NCBI RefSeq assembly: GCF_964656455.1
Contig: NC_135720.1
Location: 100,080,696-100,144,695 of the forward strand
Length of the DNA stretch: 64,000 bases
Direction: 5' to 3'
Origin: Halichoerus grypus
Taxonomy: Eukaryota > Chordata > Mammalia > Carnivora > Phocidae
Each line of letters starts with the position of its first letter. Within the stretch, counting starts at the first letter, position 1. Shown one piece after another: positions 58,041 through 64,000 of this stretch. The translations under genes were made by a program, and so were the position numbers. Below the pieces are notes generated by a model, which did not search any database, was not told the DNA's origin, and worked only from the letters and a program-made list of their open reading frames with translations.

Positions 58041-58898
58041 GCCACCATTTTAGAGCTCGGCTTTCACCACGCAGGGCCCCTGACAGCCACACCTCTGGCC
58101 TCACATGCTTCCTCACACAGAAACATGCCCAGGCCCTCTGCTCCTCAATCTTATGACATCTAGATGCATTCTTGTGCTTTCCGCTTGCAAATTGAAGTAT
58201 GCATAGATATTTGCTAAAAGGACACTGAAGGCAGGAATCAGCATAGGATCAGAGTATGCCCATAGCACTAATTCTGTTCCTTAAAGCTTTGTCTGGTCAC
58301 TGCTTCTGGGCCCATCTCTGCATGAATCCGCAGGGGCCACTAGCTATGTGGACCCCCTCCCCACACTATCTCCTGCTACTCTGTGTGTACCCTACAAACA
58401 AGGGGCGGCATTCATCTTTGGAGTTCTCTTCTCAAGCACGCATTAAACACACTGTTGGATTGAATTAATCAGATTTGTAGCTGATAAAAACAAATATAAC
58501 CGATGTCAAAAACAAGAAAAAGAGACCCCCAAGGAAGCTTTAATAATGGCAGGATTTTAGTTCTAGTTATCTATCTGGCTGCAAGCTAGGGAGAGCTTTG
58601 TATCAGAGCTTTGCAGGTACAGGGGGTCTCACACGCCCACCACGCTACTGGTGGCTAGGTCCCTCGGTCTCACCGAGCTCCAATGCAAATAATCTAGCAC
58701 AGTTGTCATGAGGAGGAAAGATCCACAATGCCCAGGCACATATACTTATAAATAAAAAAGAAACAAAGGAATAGAGCACAAAGGAAGGTGTAAAATAAAA
58801 CACTTTAAAGCAGTTGTTTGCTTTTCGTGACTCAAAAACTATACAGATTCTTGTGCTAAGACATGCTAACCACAATGATAGTATTGCAAAGCTTTCTT

Positions 58899-59093
58899 TC
58901 TTTCTTTTTTTTAAGATTTATTTATTTGAGAGAGCGAGAATGAGAGAGAGAGTACATGAGGGGGGGAGGATTAGAGGGAGAAGCAGGCTCCTCGCTGAGC
59001 AGGGAGCCCGATGTGGGACTCGATCCAGGGACTCCAGGATCATGACCTGAGCCGAAGGCAGTCGCTTAACCAACTGAGCCACCCAGGCGCCCC
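58899..59093 (-). mobile_element. tRNA-Lys-derived carnivore SINE
   Basis: Antisense copy in CYP2 intron 7 ending GAGCCACCCAGGCGCCCC. 15-bp target-site duplication TTGCAAAGCTTTCTT at 58884-58898 and 59094-59108. Confidence 0.97.
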
Positions 59094-59469
59094 TTGCAAA
59101 GCTTTCTTAAAGAGGAAGCTATGATTAACTACAGTGAAGTAGTGAACACTGTCGTTAATGGAGGGGCAGGCTTTTCTTACTATTATTTGAATTTTAGTTT
59201 TCAGAATACTCTTTCCCATATCACAATTAAAATTCCTTTCCTCAATCATCCTCGGTTGTCTCAGAGCATGTGGCAAGCTGTGGAAGGGGGAGCAGCTGAC
59301 TTTTGAGGATTTGCTTTGATGGGCTCGTTAGATCTAGCTTGTCCACCCTCTCAGTCCCTGGAGGGAAAAGAGCAAAACCTCACTGAGCCTCAGACCTGCC
59401 AGGAACCGCACCAGGGTCGGTCTACATATTGCTGCACCTGAGGCTCACAAGTCACCCCATGAGGGCTCT

Positions 59470-59590
59470 TTAACTCCCTTCATATAGATTTAGAAACTGG
59501 GATATATCAAAAGTTAAATAACATGCCATTATCACATAGCAAACACAGGACTAAGTAAGAATCCATTTCCAGTTCTGAGTCCAAGGCTTA
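59470..59590 (-). mobile_element. MIR fragment
   Basis: AATAACATGCCATTATCACA, TAGCAAACACAGGACTAAGT and TCTGAGTCCAAGGCTTATG fit an antisense MIR. Confidence 0.5.
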
Positions 59591-59796
59591 TGTTTGTTTA
59601 GGAGGTACTGAACAAAAATGTGGTAGAGTAAGTGAACGTTCCACACTCCATCCCAAGTCCCTGCACTTCCCCTCCTTCCAGATTCTTCTAGAACACACTG
59701 TTTCTGAAAAATTACTGAGACCTTCACACATTTTGAAAGAGCCACCTTTTTAAGAAGGAATGTAATCTCTGTCATTAATAGCACTTCTGTTTCTAG

Positions 59797-59938
59797 GGCA
59801 CCGAGGTCACCACTTTGCTGACCTCTGTACTTCGGGACCAAGCACAGTGGGAAAAGCCAGACACATTTAATCCTGAGCATTTCCTGAGTTCCACTGGAAA
59901 GTTTACCAAGAAAGAAGCTTTCATGCCCTTTTCAGTGG
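59797..59938 (+). pseudogene. CYP2AC1P: CYP2 pseudogene exon 8
   Basis: This exon has the standard 142 bp. It runs from GTEVTTLLTSVLRDQAQW through KPDTFNPEHFL to the start of the haem-binding loop PFSVG. The acceptor is GTTTCTAG and the donor GTGG|GTAAGG. It is intact. Confidence 0.94.
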
Positions 59939-60242
59939 GTAAGGTATCCTACTTTGAGACAGGTTTGAAAAATCTGGAGATATTTGGCCTTGTCTGAGGA
60001 CTGTGCTTAGGTTTTGTATTTTTTTCCTAAACGTCAGAAATATGGGAGAGTGGAAAGGGCCTTTCCCCTGCAGGCTTTAAATTGGCTGTAAGACATTAGG
60101 CATTGGAATGGCATTTTCTCAGGGAATCCTTAAAGATTCCTTGCAGCTGAGGCTAGGGTAGGGCCTTGGGAATTTGAGGAGAAAGTTAAGCAGGGGTACA
60201 ATGGACAGCCCACTTCACTCCAACCAGAAAAGCTTTGCTTTA

Positions 60243-60363
60243 TTTTTATTTTATTTTTTTAAGTAGACTCCATACCCAGAGTGAAGCCCACTGCAGGGCT
60301 TGAACTCAGGACCCCAAGGACCAAGAGTTGGTGGCCTAACCAACTGAACCACCCAAGCACCCC
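60243..60363 (-). mobile_element. Short carnivore SINE, antisense
   Basis: AAGTAGACTCCATACCCAG, GGGCTTGAACTCAGGACCCC and AACTGAACCACCCAAGCACC are the reverse of the short tRNA-related SINE. Flanks GAAAAGCTTTGCTTTA at both sides are the target-site duplication. CYP2 intron 8. Confidence 0.92.
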
Positions 60364-62268
60364 TGAAAAGCTTTGCTTTAATATGTATAAATGCCAGTGT
60401 TTTTTAGAATTTCTTGGGTAGAAGAGGATGGGAGGGGGCTTAGGGATAGGGAAGAGAGAACTTTCCACTAGAGTACATTTTGGAATCCAGGGAACTAAAT
60501 GAATTTACTCTATAATTTTCTGGATTCTTAAGAACTTGAAATGAATTCTCCATTCCTAGAAAAGAATCTTAGCAAAACTATACCATAAGCATTTTGTCAC
60601 CTTGTGCCTTTCCCCTTACACAAACAACAGGTTAGCATTCACTCCATATACCCATTCAGTGATAGGTAAACAGCAGTCACCCAAAGGATAGACCTTCCTT
60701 ACCTACTGATAACTAAGAGATACAGAGAGATACAAAGTACAATGCATTCTCCTAATTTTTACACACAAACACACCCACAGGATGATATACCAGAAAACAG
60801 TACATGTATTAATGACTCCTACTTTAAATAAAAATGCAATATCACATCTGGAACTAGAGTTAAAGGAAATGAAAAATAATCCACATGTAATTCACAGTGT
60901 TATGAACTCAATTTTTCTTAATGCTTCCTTGCATTATATTTTGAAAAAAAAAAAAAGCCATGGAAACATAAACAATGATCTCTGGAGGGCACTTCAGCTA
61001 CATCTAATTCCAAACCCTCATTTTACAAGTGAAGAGATGGAGCAATTAGTTTATTACCCATAATGTTTTTTTTTTTTTTCCCTAGACTCCTTTATCAGAT
61101 CTTGGATTTACTGATGTTTAAAGAGAAGAAACAATGTTTCCCTTGACATCCCCTTTTCTCCATAAACAGCACTGTTTTTTTCTGACCAACTTTGTCTCCA
61201 GGTCCTCCATGGTTTCTCACATACCTGGGCCTGGAGGCTTCTTTGGACTATGAGACAAGAAGCAAATAGTCCAGATTTTTGCAGAGTGGTGCATCTTCAA
61301 ACAAGTTTGGCAAGGCTTACCTTAGAAATTCTAAACATCTCCTTTAGATGTATGAACGAAATGTATGATTGAGTGGTGTCATCATCAGGGAACAGAAATG
61401 AAAAGACGTGATAGGTTCTTCTGAAGGACTAGAAGCAGAAACTTTTCATAATGCTATATCTCAATCAAATATATTATCTTTGTTCTACAATGTAGCCACA
61501 AAACATTAAATTTGAGCCAAAAAAATGCACCATTCTCAGCTCAGCATATCTTACAAAAGATATATAACCATTAAGTCCCTCATTTCAATAAAAACTTACC
61601 TAGAAGACTTCCTTCCTCAACTTTACTGACTCCACCTTTCAAATATCTTGACATTTCCCCCAATAAGTCATGTTCCAAAAGTAATACAAACCAAGTCTCT
61701 GTTCTTAAAATGCTTCGGCATGACCGAGTGTCTACTTAGCCTCTGGCCTCAGGTCTTAGGCTCCATAACTCATGCTCTATGCTCCGGTCAGAACCAAATT
61801 TTTCAGCCCTGAGATACATCATGTTCCCTTCCACATCTCACTGCATCTTTGCCTGGCTGATTTCTTCTCACCCTGGGCACACGAGCTGAGATATAAAGCT
61901 CTCATACAAAGGAGGAGTCCTCCCTGACCCTTTAAATCACACTGGGTACCTTTACTATCTGTTCTCATGACACACTTGGCTTTACCCTTCGTAACATTTT
62001 CCACACTAAAATGTTAATATTTGTTTAGCTGCTTGTTTCCCTCATGGTGGGGGGTGGGGAGGGGCGGGCGGGGAGAATTAGCATACATACTTGATTTTAT
62101 ATTTCCCGGGCTTCGGCAGAACCCATGAGGCTCAGAAGAGGTTAAGCAACTAATTCACACATTCTAAAGTAGGAGAAATCACACGTGGACAGTTTTTCTC
62201 TTTGTCCAGATTGTGTTTCCATTTTTTGTGCTCATACATCTCCTAACCCTCCACGTCCATCTCCTTAG
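60364..62268. other. No gene seen (CYP2 pseudogene intron 8)
   Basis: No clear repeat or exon recognised, apart from short A, T and G runs (for example around 61,066-61,079 and 62,046-62,072). Confidence 0.55.
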
Positions 62269-62456
62269 GCCGCCGGAGGTGTGCTGGTGAGTCACTGGCC
62301 AAGATGGAGCTTTTCCTGTTCTTCACCAGACTCATGCAGAAGTTTACCTTCCAGCCACCCCCCGGGGTCTCCCATCGGGACCTGGACCTAACCCCAGACA
62401 TTGGCTTCACCGCTCGACCAACGCCTCACAAGCTATGTGCCCTGCTCCGGGCCTAG
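62269..62456 (+). pseudogene. CYP2AC1P: CYP2 pseudogene exon 9 with stop
   Basis: The exon completes the haem motif with RRRCAGESLAKMELFLFF, the cysteine being the haem ligand. It continues through the FQPPPGVSHRDLDLTP stretch and ends in CALLRA with a TAG stop. The length of 188 bp is close to the usual 182. The acceptor is CTCCTTAG. Intact. Confidence 0.94.
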
Positions 62457-62772
62457 GCTCTGCATTGCAAGCTGCAGCCCCAGTTCTGGATGGGGTCCTC
62501 AGCACTAACTCCCCTTTTCTGCATTTTGCCAGCCGTGATATTCTGCCAAGCACTTCAGCTTTATTTAAACAGTCAGCCACATCATTGCAGAGGGTTCTCA
62601 TGTGAGATCAGACTGATTTCCTGGGCTAATCAATGTAGTGGAAGCCTCCTTGCTGTCATTGTCTAAGACAGAACATGTGACAACTAGAATCTTCACTTCC
62701 TGTCTAAGGTCTTTCTTTCAAACCAAAACTGTCCTTTTCCTCCAATGCCTATGAGACATTTAAATATCACTG

Positions 62773-62778
62773 AATAAA
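62773..62778 (+). terminator. Polyadenylation signal after the CYP2 pseudogene
   Basis: AATAAA 317 bp beyond the P450 stop codon, the only good signal in this stretch. Use is unproven because the gene is broken. Confidence 0.45.
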
Positions 62779-64000
62779 CCACTGAAAAAACTACTGAGTC
62801 AGTAGTTTTAATTGGTTCGGGCAGGATGACTATATAATTAATGCTTTGTTCTAATATGTCCACGAACATCTTCAAAACTGCAATGAAGAAAATTCAACTT
62901 TTAAGTGAGGATCACACTAAACATAAGACATATAAGACATTGGATCATTCTGTGAATAACCAAAAAAGGGTGGTTAACAACGGATAATTGCTCATGAGTA
63001 TTGCCAGTTTGCTGAGGTCAGCAAGTGAATGCTTCTGCTCCTGACGTAACTGGAATTTGCAGACCCCACTTCCCTGCACCCCGTGCTCTGAAGGCACATG
63101 CAAGACACATGGGCTGCAGAATAACAAAATCACTGTCAGTTCCCCTGAGACACAAAGCATCTTCAGCCTTTATGAAGTCAAATGTATCTCCCCATCATCA
63201 ACATAAATGTTTCTCTCCTGCTCTTATCTGATCCCTGTCATAGCAAAACTGGCACTGGATAAAGTTAACCCATCAAGCAAGACTTTGAGGCTATTGTCAT
63301 AGAGGAAAGACGCCAGAACTTCGTCCGAACTCAACTCCGCTGAAACACGGGGAGAAGGGTTTTTAAGTGTGTGGTGAGCTAGTAGAAAAGCTCTTGTGAT
63401 GTGAGTGGGGAGGTTGATCAATATCCTATATCCCTACGCTGAGTTACTCCCTAATTTGCACATTTTTTTCTCTAGGATTAGGCCATTAGTGTTTGCTAAT
63501 TAGCCTCCATTGAAGTTTAGCTCCTGCTCTTCCAGAGACAAGGAGATGGGATGCTGACTTCCTTGATGACCACATTTCAAAGGGAGAGATCTCCTGTCCT
63601 TGAGAAAGACATTCTTGGGTTGTAAAACTGGTAAGAGATTTTTTTTTTTTAAAAGCTTTACAAGTCAAAGGGGCAGAGAAAGAATTTGTAAGTGAAAGTT
63701 TTCTCATGTAAATGCCCTAAGAAAATGGAAGTCAGGGCCTAGAGCCAGGAAGAAACCTGTCTAAAGTTGAGCCAAACTGAGAGGAATGTTAAGTCGTTCC
63801 TGGTCATTCCCAAAGCAGCATTTTCCACACAGAGCCTTTTTAGAATGAGTCAGTTGGGGGAGACTCAGCTTCTCTGACTTTGTTGACCTAATAAACAAAA
63901 CCGTCAATGACAAAGAAATGGGACCTGCTAATTTTAATTTATCGTTTGAACACATTCAAATGCGAGTAGCTGCACTTTCTGAGTTGCCCTTAGTCCCTAA
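62779..64000. other. No gene seen (downstream of CYP2 pseudogene)
   Basis: Several 60-73 codon open frames on both strands overlap each other and have no recognisable domain. No SINE or L1 is obvious. Confidence 0.55.

Overview
The window is mammalian nuclear DNA from a caniform carnivore, most likely an arctoid (bear, seal or mustelid group). The evidence is more than twenty tRNA-Lys-derived carnivore SINEs (head GGCGCCTGGGTGGCTCAG, a CT-rich stretch, then AAATAAATAAA tails) and several carnivore-type L1 3' ends. Genes are split into short exons with GT-AG introns. Nothing looks bacterial or viral apart from old endogenous LTR elements.

Layout. (1) 1-12,385 is intergenic and packed with repeats: L1 fragments, SINEs, an old LTR, MIR and L2. 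(2) 12,445-32,776, plus strand, is a complete ten-exon RHAG gene (Rh-associated glycoprotein, the ammonia/CO2 channel of the red-cell Rh complex). It joins into a 415-codon frame with all splice sites present, conserved pore residues D167, H175, H334, F120 and F225, and the N37 glycosylation site. A GATA box lies 53 bp before the ATG, and two AATAAA signals follow the stop. (3) 33,470-48,285 is intergenic, with an MLT1-type LTR, a Tigger-type DNA transposon, LTR-like sequence and SINEs. (4) 48,597-62,456, plus strand, is a cytochrome P450 family 2 pseudogene. Exons 1, 2, 3, 7, 8 and 9 are recognisable, exons 4-6 are missing, and exon 3 has a one-base deletion giving stop codons. Its place beside RHAG and its sequence suggest CYP2AC1 (CYP2AC1P in human). 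(5) 62,780-64,000 shows no gene.

The two genes are unrelated in function and simply share a syntenic neighbourhood. I see no convincing new biological system. The most unusual points are the two-lesion P450 pseudogene with a SINE about 100 bp before its start codon, a near-identical 97-bp inverted repeat around an old L1 in RHAG intron 1, tandem acceptors at RHAG exon 8, and a diverged direct repeat 10 kb apart in the intergenic region. Family names for old repeats are from recognition, not a database search, and their boundaries are approximate unless target-site duplications are stated.
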